A stretch of DNA of 45,572 bases from Fidelibacterota bacterium (GTDB taxonomy: Bacteria > Pseudomonadota > Alphaproteobacteria > Rhodospirillales > Rhodospirillaceae): contig CANJBL010000020.1 of NCBI GenBank assembly GCA_947472795.1, forward strand, positions 1 through 45,572, given 5' to 3'. Below are positions 1-9,258 of this stretch, piece by piece; position 1 is the first letter of the stretch; each line of letters starts with the position of its first letter. The position numbers and the translations under genes are program-made. Below the pieces are notes generated by a model. That model searched no databases. It was not told the DNA's origin and saw nothing but the letters and a program-made list of their open reading frames with translations.

Positions 1-34
1 GTATTACAACACGAAGCGGCCCCATTCGGCGCTC

Positions 35-68
35 GGCTATAGGCCACCGGCGCCGGTGGCCTATAGCC
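35..68. repeat. 34-bp perfect palindrome
   Basis: The two 17-base halves are exact reverse complements with no spacer (left half begins GGCTATAGGCC, centre CCGGCGCCGG). It lies 80 bp upstream of the phosphatase start. No T-run follows on either side, so it is not an obvious intrinsic terminator. It could be an extragenic palindrome, an operator, or the transcript end of a gene left of the window. Confidence 0.7.
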
Positions 69-147
69 CGGTTCCAATGCCACTCGAACAGGCCGCAACC
101 GTGCAGTAGACTAACATCACGATTGGTACAGAGAATCGGTCAGGTCA

Positions 148-918
148 GTGCCGGAATTGCAGCAGCACATTCAGGTGAAAGAATCGCTCACGCTCGCGCG
201 CGAAGTGCAGCAAAAGCTGCTGCCGGAGAAAGCGCCGGTCGTCGAAGGTTTCGATATTGCAGGGCGCAGCGTCTATAGCGAGGACGTTGGCGGCGACTAC
301 TACGATTTCATGGAAATGACCGACGATGCCGGCGAGCGACGCATCGGCGTGACGGTCGGCGATGTCGCGGGTCACGGCGTTGTGGCGGCCCTGACCATGA
401 CTTCCGTGCGCGTGCTGCTGCGCTCTCACGCCGGCGACGGCACGGTGCTGAAGCCCGTGATCCGTGCGATGAACCGGCACCTCGCGGAGGATGCCGCCGC
501 TGGCCGGTTTGTTACACTCGTCTATCTCGTGCTGGAGCCAGACACACGCGAGGTTCGCTGGATCAATGCCGGCCATGGCCCGCTGCTTCTTTACGATCCT
601 GCGACGGATAAATTCGAGGAATTGTCCGTACAGGACATTCCACTGGGCGTGAACCCCGATTGGGATTTCCATGAGCGCACACGCAACACGTGGCCCCCCG
701 GCGCCATTCTTGTCGTGGGGACGGACGGCATTTGGGAAGCCCAGAACGCCGAAGGACAGGTCTTCGGCAAAGATGGGTTGAAACAAGCCATCAGCGCCAA
801 GGCGAAACTTCCCGCCGAACAGATCTGCGACGAAGTCATGCAACGCCTCGACTATTTCCTCGGCGGCGAACCGCAGCGCGACGATATGACCCTGGTGGTC
901 ATCAAGTTCCCGACGTAG
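148..918 (+). CDS. PP2C-family (SpoIIE/RsbU-type) serine phosphatase
   Basis: A 256-aa protein made almost entirely of a SpoIIE-type PPM phosphatase domain. It opens with the linker helix usual in this family (REVQQKLLPE). Next come the metal-binding motifs VGGDYYDF and GDVAGHGVVAAL, then GTDGIWEAQN and the C-terminal RDDMTLVVI, which carry the remaining acidic metal ligands. In this family the substrate is usually a phosphorylated anti-anti-sigma factor or similar STAS protein. Most relatives carry an N-terminal sensor or receiver domain; none is present here, and the frame is closed upstream by stops at 40, 64 and 112. The GTG at 148 has only a weak ribosome site, so the gene may be a truncated remainder of a longer one. 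No partner switch or kinase lies nearby. The enzyme class is secure; the target is unknown. Confidence 0.85.
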   Translation: MPELQQHIQVKESLTLAREVQQKLLPEKAPVVEGFDIAGRSVYSEDVGGDYYDFMEMTDDAGERRIGVTVGDVAGHGVVAALTMTSVRVLLRSHAGDGTVLKPVIRAMNRHLAEDAAAGRFVTLVYLVLEPDTREVRWINAGHGPLLLYDPATDKFEELSVQDIPLGVNPDWDFHERTRNTWPPGAILVVGTDGIWEAQNAEGQVFGKDGLKQAISAKAKLPAEQICDEVMQRLDYFLGGEPQRDDMTLVVIKFPT

Positions 919-926
919 TCGCATCG

Positions 927-1352
927 ATGCCGTTGCATATCATCAAGCTCGCCGTCGGGATCGAGGACCTTGAACACCTCGACAAGCGCCAGAGGGAGTG
1001 GCGTGACAAAAAAACCGGCCACTATCGCCACTGGACGCGCATGACACCCAAGCGCGATAAGGAGGTGCTCGACGGCGGCTCGCTCTATTGGGTGATCAAA
1101 GGGCAAATCCTGGTCCGCCAGCCCATCCTCGGTTTTGGCGAAGATGAGGAGGACGGCAAGCCCATGTGCGTCATCGAATTGGCGCCGGTCCAAGTCCTGG
1201 TGCAGCCGCGCGCGCAACGGGCCTTCCAAGGGTGGCGCTATCTCAAGCCGGATTCCGCGCCACCGGATTTGGCCAAGGGTGTGAAGATTTTCGTGGACCC
1301 GAGCATGCCCAAAGCCATGCGTATGGAGCTGGCAAAGCTGGGCTTGCTCTGA
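927..1352 (+). CDS. DUF1489 family protein
   Basis: A 141-aa soluble protein beginning MPLHIIKLAVGIEDLEHL and containing the family-typical stretch TRMTPKRDKEVLDGGSLYWV followed by IKGQILVRQPI. This matches the DUF1489 family, which is found largely in Alphaproteobacteria and has no settled function. The ATG at 927 is preferred because the open frame upstream only overlaps the phosphatase in another frame and does not resemble the family. The gene follows the phosphatase by 8 bp and is probably co-transcribed with it. Its TGA stop directly abuts the stop codon of the convergent ppc gene, so there is no intergenic DNA between them. Confidence 0.85.
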   Translation: MPLHIIKLAVGIEDLEHLDKRQREWRDKKTGHYRHWTRMTPKRDKEVLDGGSLYWVIKGQILVRQPILGFGEDEEDGKPMCVIELAPVQVLVQPRAQRAFQGWRYLKPDSAPPDLAKGVKIFVDPSMPKAMRMELAKLGLL

Positions 1353-4115
1353 TCACCCGCTGTTCCGCAAACCCGCTGCGACGCCGTTGATCGAAAGATG
1401 GATGCCTTGTTCCACCGCGGGGTCCTTATCGCCGGACCGCAAGCGGCGCAGCAGTTCGATCTGGATGTGGTTGAGCGGCGCAATATAGGGGAAGCGGTTG
1501 CGGATGGAGCGTGCCAGCAGGGGATTGATTTCCAGAAGTACCTTCTGGCCGGTGATCGCGAAAAGAGCCTCGATCGAAGCCGCCCATTCATCGCTCAGGC
1601 GCTTGTAAATGGAATTGCGCAAGGCCGTGTCCGAGACCAATTCGGCGTAGCGTGAGGCAATGCCGATGTCGCTTTTGGCGAGCACCATGTCCATGTTGGA
1701 GAGCATGGTGTTGAAGAAGGGCCACGCCCCGTACATCTCCTGAAGCAGTTCGAGTTTGCCGCCGCCTTTGCGCCAGGCCGCGACGGCGGCTCCGAAGCCA
1801 TACCAGCCCGGCAGCATGAGACGGCATTGTGCCCAGCTAAAGACCCAGGGGATCGCGCGAAGGTCTTCGATGCGCCCTGAAGCTTTACGAGAAGACGGGC
1901 GGCTGCCAATGTTGAGGCTGGCGATCTCGCCGATGACTGTAGATTCCTGGAAGTAGCGCTCGAACCCGGGCGTTTCATAAACGAGATTGCGATAAGCCTT
2001 AAAGGCGTGCGCGGAGATTTCATCCATGGCTGTCAGGAATTCAACACGCGGTTCCGTTCGCGTGTTCTTGAAGAGCGTGGCTTCAAGTGTCGCCGCCGCA
2101 AGGGTTTCAAGATTTCTCCGACCTACTTCAGCATTGGAATATTTAGCGGCAATGACTTCGCCCTGTTCGGTGATGCGGATGGCACCCTGCACGGCTCCGG
2201 CGGGCTGAGCGAGGATGGCCTGGTAGCTGGGACCACCACCGCGGCCTACGGATCCACCGCGCCCATGGAACAAGCGCAGTTTCACTTTGTGCTTGGCGAA
2301 AGTTTCAACCAATGTGCGCTCGGCTTTATAAAGTTCCCACGTCGATGTGGTGTAGCCACCGTCCTTGTTGCTGTCGGAATACCCCAGCATGACTTCCTGA
2401 GTATCGCCGCGAGAGGTTAGGAATTTGCGATAGTCCGGCAGCATGAAGAGTGCGTCGATAATCGCGCCGCCACGCTGCAAGTCGTCGATGGTCTCGAACA
2501 GTGGGATGACATCGAGCGCCATGTGCCCGCGTGCAGGGTCCAGCAAGCCTACTTCCTTCAGCAACACCATGACTTCCAGGACATCCGAAACACTGGCGGC
2601 CTTGGAAATAATGTAGTGCGGTAAAGCCATCGCACCGTAGTGAGCGTGGACTTCAGCAAGCGCGCGGGTGAGAGCCAGTTCTTTTGCGGTCTCTTCCGAA
2701 TAAGCAATGTATTGCGATGTCAGAGGGCGTGCGTTCGCGATTTCCTGGCGCAGGAGCGCGACGCGCGCGTCTTCCTCGAGCCCTTTGTAGTTTGCTGCAA
2801 CGCCGGCGAACCGGAAAATTTCATCTAGGATGCGCTCATGCACATCGGAATTCTGGCGCGTGTCCAAAATCGCCAAATGGAAGCCGAAGATGTCCACCGC
2901 GCGGCGCAAATCACGAAGGCGGCCGCGCGCGATCTCTGCCGAACCACTTATAAGTGCCGCATGCAGGATATCGAGATCGGCGTGGAAGGTGGCGGCATTG
3001 GGGTAGGCCTTTGCATCGCCAATGGCCTGGGGCACGGCGTCGATCTGCGCCATCGCTTTGGCCGTTGCCGCGAGGCGCGCATAGATGCCGCTGACGGCGC
3101 GTCGATAGGGCTCGTAGGCGCGCTGGGGGGAATTGTCGGGAGAGCAGTCCGCCAGTGCGCGTAAATCCTCGGGCACCTCCACCTGACGCTCGTCCAATGA
3201 CAGTTCAGATCCCAATTGATGGACTTCTGCCAAGTAGAATTGTAGCGCCCGGCCACTCTGGAGACGCACAGTCTCGCGCAAGACGTCGGCCGTGACGAAA
3301 GGATTGCCGTCGCGGTCGCCGCCGATCCAACTGCCCATGCGTAGGAACGACGGAATAGTCATGCCGGCGAGCGGCGGCGGAAGTTGATCCTCCAAACCGG
3401 CATAGAAGCGCGGCAATTCGCGCAAAAAAGTGTGGTCATAGTAGGCAAGGCCATTCGCGACTTCGTCGATCACCCTGAGCCGGCTGTCACGCAAAATGCT
3501 GGTCTGCCACAGCGTCACGATAGCGCGGCGCAAGGCCTCGCGGTTGACGGCGAGTTCGTCCGGTGTGAGTTGCATGCGGTCGCGCTGGTCAAGCAGCGCA
3601 GCAAGTTCCATTTCGCGATCGATGGAACTACGGCGGCGGATTTCCGTCGGATGCGCGGTCAGAACCGGCACGACTTCAGCGGTACCAAAAAAAGCATCAA
3701 GGTCCGCGCGCGAGATGCCTGTTTCCAGGGCGCGCGTCAGCGCAAAAGCCATATCGCCTTCGCGGGGTTTTGTGCCGGCAATGGCGTGGGCGCGTGTGCG
3801 CCGGATGTGATGTTGGTCCTCGGCGATGTTGGACAGATGCGAGAAATAGCTGAAAGCACGAATGATAGTGACGGCCTGAGCGCTCGGCAGAGCCTTGATG
3901 ATTTCGGCCAGGGCTTGCCGCGCGGTATTGTCGGCATCGCGATGGAACCGCAAAGAAGTGGTGCGGATCAGCTCGATGGTGTCGAAAGCTTGCTGCCCGT
4001 CGTGCAAGCGAACGGTGTCGCCAAGGATGCGCCCCAGGAGACGAATGTCGTAGCGGAGAGGCGCGTCTTTCGCGGTATTCTCCGCCGTGTCGAGATCATC
4101 GGGTGTTTCGTCCAT
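1353..4115 (-). CDS. ppc: Phosphoenolpyruvate carboxylase
   Basis: A 920-aa full-length PEP carboxylase, slightly longer than the roughly 880 aa usual in bacteria. It makes oxaloacetate from PEP and bicarbonate to refill the TCA cycle. Motifs in order: [14 protein letters not shown] with the catalytic His, [26 protein letters not shown], and the glycine-rich [14 protein letters not shown] loop. The C-terminus is the family-typical [13 protein letters not shown]. The acidic N-terminal 20 residues are variable in this family. It lies 52 bp downstream of cfa on the same strand and may be co-transcribed with it. The stop codon touches the stop of the convergent DUF1489 gene. Confidence 0.97.
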   Translation of the reverse strand: MDETPDDLDTAENTAKDAPLRYDIRLLGRILGDTVRLHDGQQAFDTIELIRTTSLRFHRDADNTARQALAEIIKALPSAQAVTIIRAFSYFSHLSNIAEDQHHIRRTRAHAIAGTKPREGDMAFALTRALETGISRADLDAFFGTAEVVPVLTAHPTEIRRRSSIDREMELAALLDQRDRMQLTPDELAVNREALRRAIVTLWQTSILRDSRLRVIDEVANGLAYYDHTFLRELPRFYAGLEDQLPPPLAGMTIPSFLRMGSWIGGDRDGNPFVTADVLRETVRLQSGRALQFYLAEVHQLGSELSLDERQVEVPEDLRALADCSPDNSPQRAYEPYRRAVSGIYARLAATAKAMAQIDAVPQAIGDAKAYPNAATFHADLDILHAALISGSAEIARGRLRDLRRAVDIFGFHLAILDTRQNSDVHERILDEIFRFAGVAANYKGLEEDARVALLRQEIANARPLTSQYIAYSEETAKELALTRALAEVHAHYGAMALPHYIISKAASVSDVLEVMVLLKEVGLLDPARGHMALDVIPLFETIDDLQRGGAIIDALFMLPDYRKFLTSRGDTQEVMLGYSDSNKDGGYTTSTWELYKAERTLVETFAKHKVKLRLFHGRGGSVGRGGGPSYQAILAQPAGAVQGAIRITEQGEVIAAKYSNAEVGRRNLETLAAATLEATLFKNTRTEPRVEFLTAMDEISAHAFKAYRNLVYETPGFERYFQESTVIGEIASLNIGSRPSSRKASGRIEDLRAIPWVFSWAQCRLMLPGWYGFGAAVAAWRKGGGKLELLQEMYGAWPFFNTMLSNMDMVLAKSDIGIASRYAELVSDTALRNSIYKRLSDEWAASIEALFAITGQKVLLEINPLLARSIRNRFPYIAPLNHIQIELLRRLRSGDKDPAVEQGIHLSINGVAAGLRNSG

Positions 4116-4167
4116 GACCGAACCCTAGCAAAATTCTACGGGCCGGGCATTAGCCATGCCTGAAGGC

Positions 4168-5424
4168 TCAATGATAGATGATGGGCTGGTATTCCGGCTC
4201 ATAAGCCGGGGGCTGGATACTAAGGTAGTCGCGCGTGAGCGGCACTGCATCCTGGCGTTTGGCAAGCTGGAGCTGGAAAATCATGAGATCGCCGATCCGG
4301 AAGGAGACCTCGGCGCATGTGAGATAAAACTCCCACATGCGGCAGAAGCGTTCGTCGTAAAGCGCGAGAGCTTTGTCGCGGTTGGCCAGGAAACGCGAAC
4401 GCCAATGGCGCAGGGTTTCCGCATAGTGCAGGCGCCATATCTCGATGTCGGTCACTTTCAGGCCCGTGCGCTGCACAGCGTCCATGACTTGGGAGAGGGC
4501 AGGCACATAGCAGCCCGGGAAGATGTATTTCTTAACCCAGGCTGGCGCGGGACCGGGGCGGTCGAACATGCCGATACTGTGGATCAGCGCCACGCCGTTG
4601 TCCTCTAGCATGTCTTCCAGACAACGAAAGAATGTCCGGTAGTGGCGAAGCCCCACATGCTCAAACATGCCGACGGATACGATGCGCTCATAACGGCCAG
4701 CTTCGCGGCGATAGTCGCGAAATCGAAAGACACAATGATCGTCGAGGCCCGCAGCGCGGGCACGGGCATTGCTGGTCCCGAGCTGCTCACGCGAGAGCGT
4801 GATGCCAGTGACATTGGCACCATATTTTTCGGCGAGAGTCAGCCCGAGGCCACCCCATCCGGAACCGATGTCCAGCACGCGCATACCCGGCGAGAGCAGA
4901 AGTTTGCGTGCGATGAGGTTCTTTTTGTTGGCTTGGGCTTGCTCGAGCGTGTCGCTGGGATCGGCGAAATACGCACAGGAATATTGTCGGTCGGGATCCA
5001 GAAATAAAGCGAAGAGATCGTCGCCCAGATCGTAGTGGTGCGCGACATTTCGCTGCGCGCGCCCCAAGGGATTGAATGCAATGGCGCGTCCGATGAAGCG
5101 GTTGATGGTGTTGAAGAAGCCCAGAACGCCATGGTTTGTGCTGGCGGCAAGATTACTCATGAGCAGAAGGAGAAGCCGGTAGAGGGTTGTGCCTTCCTCG
5201 CACGTGATCGCGCCATCCATGAAGCCTTCGCCAATGGCGAGACTGGGATGGGTCACGAGACGGGTATGGAGCGCCTTGTCGTGGAACTTCATGCACACGG
5301 TGTCGCTATTGCGCGACGGTTCGCCGAAGACATGGCGTTGTCCGTCCGCATCAATCACCACCAATGTGCCCTTGCGGATCAGGAGCCGCAGAAACGGGAT
5401 AAAAGGCTTCACGCGTGTCCTCAC
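4168..5424 (-). CDS. cfa: Cyclopropane-fatty-acyl-phospholipid synthase
   Basis: A 418-aa SAM-dependent enzyme that adds a methylene bridge to unsaturated acyl chains of membrane phospholipids. An N-terminal lipid-binding region is followed by AHHYDLGDDLFALFLD and YSCAYF, which are hallmarks of the CFA synthase family. The SAM-binding segment is VLDIGSGWGGLGLTLAEKYG, and GMFEHVG and a C-terminal WEFYLTCAE follow. The first codon at 5424 is GTG and has no good ribosome site. A second in-frame GTG at 5412 is preceded by GAGGA at suitable spacing and would give MKPFIPFLRL, so the true start may be there. A small hairpin (arms 5422-5428 and 5433-5439) covers the start region. It lies downstream of the DMT transporter on the same strand. 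Confidence 0.95.
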   Translation of the reverse strand: MRTRVKPFIPFLRLLIRKGTLVVIDADGQRHVFGEPSRNSDTVCMKFHDKALHTRLVTHPSLAIGEGFMDGAITCEEGTTLYRLLLLLMSNLAASTNHGVLGFFNTINRFIGRAIAFNPLGRAQRNVAHHYDLGDDLFALFLDPDRQYSCAYFADPSDTLEQAQANKKNLIARKLLLSPGMRVLDIGSGWGGLGLTLAEKYGANVTGITLSREQLGTSNARARAAGLDDHCVFRFRDYRREAGRYERIVSVGMFEHVGLRHYRTFFRCLEDMLEDNGVALIHSIGMFDRPGPAPAWVKKYIFPGCYVPALSQVMDAVQRTGLKVTDIEIWRLHYAETLRHWRSRFLANRDKALALYDERFCRMWEFYLTCAEVSFRIGDLMIFQLQLAKRQDAVPLTRDYLSIQPPAYEPEYQPIIYH

Positions 5425-5517
5425 ACATATGAATGTGTGCCCGCGACAGCCGATTGCTTAGAAGACTCCCGCTTGGCGCAAGGTTAACTCTCCAAACCGA
5501 CCAGTGGTTCCCGGGAC

Positions 5518-6405
5518 TTATCCGAGCAGGACCAGAGGCATGCCCATCGCTATGACAGCGATGCCGGCAATCTTAGGTGCCGTAAGGGTTTCCCTGAAGA
5601 AAGCGCGGCCCCAGAACAGGGCTCCGACTAACCCGATCGTGCGCTTGAACAGCTCGACGATGGCGACGAGGGTCAATTGATAACCGGCCAGCTGCAGGCC
5701 ATAACCCAATCCCGCCATCACCGCGACGCCAAAAAGCGGGCGCCCAGCGCCGGGAGAAAGCTTGAGGGCCTGTCTGCCTCCCGTGCGGAGCAGCCAAATC
5801 CCTACGGTCAGCCATAACAGCAAAAGTTGTGTCAGCCCGTGCATGCCGACGGAAGAGTAGGTGAGGCAAATCTTGTCCATAGGAGGGCTCGCGGACCAAA
5901 ACAGAACGACGCCTGCCATTGGCATCGCTCCGGGCTCGCGCGACAGATTGCGCCAGACCGCAAGGGGATGAAAACCACCATGAGCGGGAATGAAGACGAG
6001 AAAAAGTCCGGCTGTGACGACGACAATTCCTGCGGCTTGGTGCGCCGACGGCCACTCACCGATAAGCCCTCCGCTAATAAGCGCGGTCAGGATGGGCACC
6101 AGAGTAAGAAGCGGAATCATCAAGCTCAAGGGTGACCGGCGGATGGCCACAATGAAGAGGAGATTGGCACCTAAGCCAAGCGCCGCATCGATAAGACCCG
6201 GCAGTAGATATCCCGCTGAGATGTGCGTATCGCCGCTGACCAAAAGCCAAACCAGAAGCACTGGCGCTTCCAGCGCGACCGCATAGAACAAGGCTTGCGC
6301 CGGCGGAGATGTATCCGGCACCACCTTGCGGAAGTAGTCTGACGTCGAATAAGCCGCAGCGCACAATATGCAAATGAGGAGCGCGGGCAAACCAAGAGTA
6401 AGCAT
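5518..6405 (-). CDS. DMT superfamily (EamA-type) transporter
   Basis: A 295-aa polytopic membrane protein with about ten hydrophobic helices arranged as two similar halves, the usual EamA architecture. Recognisable stretches are the first helix (LPALLICILCAAAYSTSDYF), PLLTLVPILTALISG at the end of the first half, and LFWGRAFFRETLTAPKIAGI near the C-terminus. Family members export or import small metabolites; the substrate cannot be told from sequence. It is the first of three minus-strand genes (transporter, cfa, ppc), with 93 bp to cfa. It is divergent from the msrB gene at 6545 across a 139-bp gap that must hold both promoters. Confidence 0.88.
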   Translation of the reverse strand: MLTLGLPALLICILCAAAYSTSDYFRKVVPDTSPPAQALFYAVALEAPVLLVWLLVSGDTHISAGYLLPGLIDAALGLGANLLFIVAIRRSPLSLMIPLLTLVPILTALISGGLIGEWPSAHQAAGIVVVTAGLFLVFIPAHGGFHPLAVWRNLSREPGAMPMAGVVLFWSASPPMDKICLTYSSVGMHGLTQLLLLWLTVGIWLLRTGGRQALKLSPGAGRPLFGVAVMAGLGYGLQLAGYQLTLVAIVELFKRTIGLVGALFWGRAFFRETLTAPKIAGIAVIAMGMPLVLLG

Positions 6406-6544
6406 GAAACCGCTCTCCCGAGCGCATCAAAGGAATGGCCAAGGCCTTATCATCGGAGTGTGCTTAAATGAAAGCCTTTCGATCCTTAGCCGCTTGCGCG
6501 AGGACCTTTTGCATCTGATATGACGCGTCCCAAAGGAGGGTGCC

Positions 6545-6946
6545 ATGCCGAAGATGAATAAGACGGAAGATCAGTGGAAAAAGGAACTCACGCCCGAGCA
6601 ATTCCGCATCCTGCGAGAAAAAGGCACGGAGCGAGCATTCACGGGGCCGTATAACGAATTCAAGGGCGAAGGTGTTTTTACCTGCGCCGGCTGCGGCACA
6701 TCGCTGTTTGACTCGGCTACCAAATATAATTCCGGGTCGGGATGGCCCAGTTTTTTCGCACCCGCACGCCCCGATGTGATTGATGAGCATAGCGACAGCA
6801 CCCATGGCATGGTGCGCACCGAAGTCACATGCGCCAATTGCGGCGGTCATCTCGGCCATGTGTTTCCGGACGGACCTGCGCCAACGGGCAACCGCTATTG
6901 CATCAACTCAGCGTCACTTTCATTCCACGACAAAGAAAAATCCTGA
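6545..6946 (+). CDS. msrB: Peptide-methionine (R)-S-oxide reductase, cytosolic
   Basis: A 133-aa MsrB that reduces methionine-R-sulfoxide in proteins. There is no signal peptide, so it should act in the cytoplasm. The zinc-binding cysteine pairs are CAGC and CANC. The substrate pocket motif GSGWPSF, the active-site GGHLGHVF and the catalytic Cys in [10 protein letters not shown] are all intact. The ATG at 6545 follows AAAGGAGGGTGCC, an excellent ribosome site; a second ATG at 6554 is also possible. The gene is monocistronic and divergent from the DMT transporter. Two further MsrB homologues occur in this window, at 15376 and 25887. Confidence 0.96.
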   Translation: MPKMNKTEDQWKKELTPEQFRILREKGTERAFTGPYNEFKGEGVFTCAGCGTSLFDSATKYNSGSGWPSFFAPARPDVIDEHSDSTHGMVRTEVTCANCGGHLGHVFPDGPAPTGNRYCINSASLSFHDKEKS

Positions 6947-7179
6947 TTTCTCCGGTGACAGTGAGCGGCAGTTAAGAGAATTTGGGCGGGACTGCAACCG
7001 CCTTGCGAACGCATGCGTCGTCAACGGAAAAATTTTCGTTCCACGATATAACGAAGCTTGTCGCGCGGAAGCGGCACGTTATCCTCTCTTCGTCGCGGTG
7101 GCCCCCACCGACGAACAAGTTTTAAGGGGAGGGGGACTTCGGATCAGCGCCGTTACGGCTGCAGGCTGAGGGAAAATAG
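6947..7179. other. Gap between msrB and the terminator; possible small-RNA body
   Basis: No convincing reading frame is present. An imperfect hairpin lies around 7088-7112 (TCGT-CGGTGG pairing with CCACCG-ACGA, with a two-base bulge), and a strong intrinsic terminator follows at 7180. A hairpin plus terminator without a reading frame would suit either the msrB 3' untranslated region or a small RNA. This is inference; no known RNA family was recognised. Confidence 0.3.
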
Positions 7180-7213
7180 AAAAGGGCACGGCTCTGGCTG
7201 TGCCCTTTTTTTA
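7180..7213. terminator. Bidirectional intrinsic terminator
   Basis: The stem AAAAGGGCAC pairs with GTGCCCTTTT around a ten-base loop and is followed by seven Ts on the plus strand. The A-run before the stem gives a shorter U-tract on the minus strand. It can therefore end the msrB side transcript and the convergent queF transcript. Confidence 0.85.
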
Positions 7214-7231
7214 TTTCAGCCGAGAATTACT

Positions 7232-7690
7232 TCAGCCGCGTCCGCGATAGGGCGCAACACCCTGGTCTGGGACCCACAGGCCCTCGGGCCTCTCGCCGGT
7301 CTCCCAGAAAACGTCGATGGGGATGCCGCCGCGCGGATACCAGTACCCTCCGATGCGCAACCACTTGGGCACGCAAGCTTCAGCAATGCGCTTGCCGACC
7401 GACAGCGTGCAATCCTCGTGGAAAGCCCCATGGTTGCGGAAGGAGGCGAGAAAAAGCTTGAGGGACTTCGATTCAACAATCGTTTCATCGGGAGCATATT
7501 CGATCACGAGATGCGCGAAATCCGGCTGCCCGGTGACGGGGCAGAGAGACGTAAATTCCGGGCATGCAAAACGGATCAGGTAATCGGTGTCCTGATGCGG
7601 ATTCGGCACCGTCTCCAGCACGGCGACATCGGGCGAATCCGGAATGGAAGAGGAAGCGCCCAGGCGCGTGAGGTTTTCGTAATCGGTCAT
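7232..7690 (-). CDS. queF: NADPH-dependent 7-cyano-7-deazaguanine reductase (QueF)
   Basis: A 152-aa single-domain (type I) QueF, which reduces preQ0 to preQ1 in queuosine tRNA modification. The nucleophilic Cys sits in [16 protein letters not shown]. The family signature [15 protein letters not shown] follows, then the His/Glu-containing NHGAFHEDC. The protein is cytoplasmic, and its size is normal for type I. No other queuosine genes lie nearby, so the pathway must be scattered. It ends just before the bidirectional terminator at 7180-7213. No preQ1 riboswitch was recognised in the 92 bp between it and the divergent DUF1289 gene. Confidence 0.96.
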   Translation of the reverse strand: MTDYENLTRLGASSSIPDSPDVAVLETVPNPHQDTDYLIRFACPEFTSLCPVTGQPDFAHLVIEYAPDETIVESKSLKLFLASFRNHGAFHEDCTLSVGKRIAEACVPKWLRIGGYWYPRGGIPIDVFWETGERPEGLWVPDQGVAPYRGRG

Positions 7691-7782
7691 GTGAGATACT
7701 GTTCCGCCGTTGATCAGTCCTCACCATAACAGGCAGGCTTTCGTCTTGTCAGCGCCCGTTCCCCGCCTTACTTGAAGCAGCA

Positions 7783-8028
7783 ATGCCCAGTTTTGCCCCT
7801 ACGCACGTCGATTCTGAAGAGCTCGTGACTTCGCCGTGCGTGAGCATTTGCACGGTGGACCGCGCGCAAGGGCTTTGCATCGGTTGTTTACGTACGCTGC
7901 AGGAAATAGGTGCTTGGCGCACGATGACGCTCGCGGAGAAGCGGGCAACAGTTGCGGCCTGCGAAGAACGCGCCAAAACCATGACCCGTCGTGGGCGTGA
8001 TGGTCGACCGTTGGTTCCCAATCCTTAA
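7783..8028 (+). CDS. DUF1289 family small cysteine-rich protein
   Basis: An 81-aa protein with the DUF1289 signature: SPCVSICTVD, then GLCIGCLRTLQEIGAW, giving a C-x3-C...C-x2-C pattern that could bind a metal or an iron-sulfur cluster. The rest is basic (EERAKTMTRRGRDGR). The family is widespread in Proteobacteria and its role is unsettled. It is divergent from queF. The ribosome site is weak, but no better start is available. Confidence 0.85.
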   Translation: MPSFAPTHVDSEELVTSPCVSICTVDRAQGLCIGCLRTLQEIGAWRTMTLAEKRATVAACEERAKTMTRRGRDGRPLVPNP

Positions 8029-8175
8029 TATTTGCCCGCCCGAGTCTCTTGGGAACAACCCTTTTGGCCTCCCGTTAGTCTTCTAGGAACGGCAGTATTG
8101 CGCCGTCCCGGGCTCTAGGGTTGGTTATAAGTTACAGCCAAGCTACAATTGGTGGTAGGCAAAGGGATCATTCAC

Positions 8176-8421
8176 ATGGCCAACGTCACGGCAGCAGTCA
8201 ACTTCGGTGCGGGTTTTGTTCCGACGTCCATCTTGGCGCGGGAATCGTCGCTGACGGACCTTGGCGGCATTGTGGGACGCACTGTCGTGCGGGCACGCGC
8301 TCTGGGCCGTGACTATATGTCGCAAAATCGGGCCGCGGCCATGGCCGTGATGGCCGTGCGGCCTGACCTGTCTTTTGGCGAAGCGCTGGATGCCGTCGAG
8401 CGTCTGCGCGATATGGGCTAA
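8176..8421 (+). CDS. Small hypothetical protein
   Basis: An 81-aa protein that I do not recognise. The ATG at 8176 is chosen over the GTG at 8149 because AAGGGA lies at proper spacing before it. The sequence starts MANVTAAVNFGAGFVP, has a central basic helix (VGRTVVRARALGRDYMSQNR) and ends SFGEALDAVERLRDMG. There is no signal peptide or membrane segment. The alternating hydrophobic and charged residues suggest a helical soluble protein. Codon use is like the neighbours. It is convergent with the GGDEF gene that ends at 8433. Confidence 0.65.
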   Translation: MANVTAAVNFGAGFVPTSILARESSLTDLGGIVGRTVVRARALGRDYMSQNRAAAMAVMAVRPDLSFGEALDAVERLRDMG

Positions 8422-8432
8422 GCAATTTCCTT

Positions 8433-9191
8433 TTAAGTAATCTCGGACAGTTCGAACGGACTCGCCGCCAGTACGGCATTGTTCCGACCATGTTCGATGG
8501 CATCGTCCAACGCTTGGCCGGCACGTCGCAGGTAATCACCGACAAAGCGATCATTCGCATGTAATTCGGCGGCGCCAATGCTGACGGTGAAGTTGCGCGT
8601 TTGTCCTTCGACGGCAACATCGAGCGCTGCAAGATCTCGGCACATGCGTTGCGCCAGAATGAAGGCTCCGTCACCTTTCGTTTCCGGCAAGACGGCCAGA
8701 AAGCGTTCGGGACTGAGGCGTCCGAAACTGTCGCAATGGCGCATAACCACTACGCAATAGCCCGTAAAGACCTGCACGATGACGCCGGCTGTGTAAGCAC
8801 CCCATTTGCGCGTGAGTTCCTCGTAGCCGTCGATCTCGATCATCAGAAGAGCGCAGGGTTCGCGATAACGCCGCGCGCGCGCGAACTCGTTTTGGGCCAG
8901 CAGGTTGATGTGAGCCCGATTGGAAACGCCTGTCAGATCGTCAGAGGTGGCGCGGCGTTCCAACTCACGGCGCAGAAGACGCGCCTGACGGCGTTCGCTT
9001 TCAAAACAGAACAGCATGAACAGGATGATCAATCCGCCGGCGACGGCGAATCCTGCGATGTTGCGGTCCTGTGTTTCTCCCGGATGTATGCTCACGGCGA
9101 GCGCAAGCACCACGTAAAGCACCAACCCACCTAAGGCCAGGAGGCGGCGCGTATCTTTCCGCGTGGGTCTGTTTGCCTGTTCGCCCAACAT
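8433..9191 (-). CDS. Membrane-anchored degenerate GGDEF protein, probable c-di-GMP receptor
   Basis: A 252-aa protein with two N-terminal transmembrane helices (about 17-36 and 45-63), a basic linker and a GGDEF-fold domain from about residue 80 (SDDLTGVSNRAH). The active-site motif is SPERF (160-164) instead of GGDEF, and the metal-binding D-x-D is E-I-D. Catalysis should therefore be lost. The inhibitory I-site RxxD is kept as RHCD (151-154), exactly five residues before the motif as in active cyclases. A dead active site with an intact I-site is the pattern of known c-di-GMP effector proteins. The ATG at 9191 has GGAG seven bases upstream and is preferred to an upstream TTG. It lies downstream of another GGDEF gene on the same strand, across a palindrome cluster. 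Confidence 0.85.
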   Translation of the reverse strand: MLGEQANRPTRKDTRRLLALGGLVLYVVLALAVSIHPGETQDRNIAGFAVAGGLIILFMLFCFESERRQARLLRRELERRATSDDLTGVSNRAHINLLAQNEFARARRYREPCALLMIEIDGYEELTRKWGAYTAGVIVQVFTGYCVVVMRHCDSFGRLSPERFLAVLPETKGDGAFILAQRMCRDLAALDVAVEGQTRNFTVSIGAAELHANDRFVGDYLRRAGQALDDAIEHGRNNAVLAASPFELSEIT

Positions 9192-9258
9192 GATGTGCTC
9201 CAACTCGTCCCCGAAAGCGGCACCTTACAGGCGATCTTGGGTGCTCGGGAAGGCGCGG

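Noticed and set aside
148-918. Idea that a sensor domain is present upstream of the phosphatase
   Set aside because: The same frame has stops at 40, 64 and 112, and no protein-like sequence is visible in the other frames between 1 and 147.
7691-7782. Possible preQ1 riboswitch before queF
   Set aside because: No recognisable preQ1-I or preQ1-II consensus or pseudoknot arms were found in the 92 bp on the minus strand.
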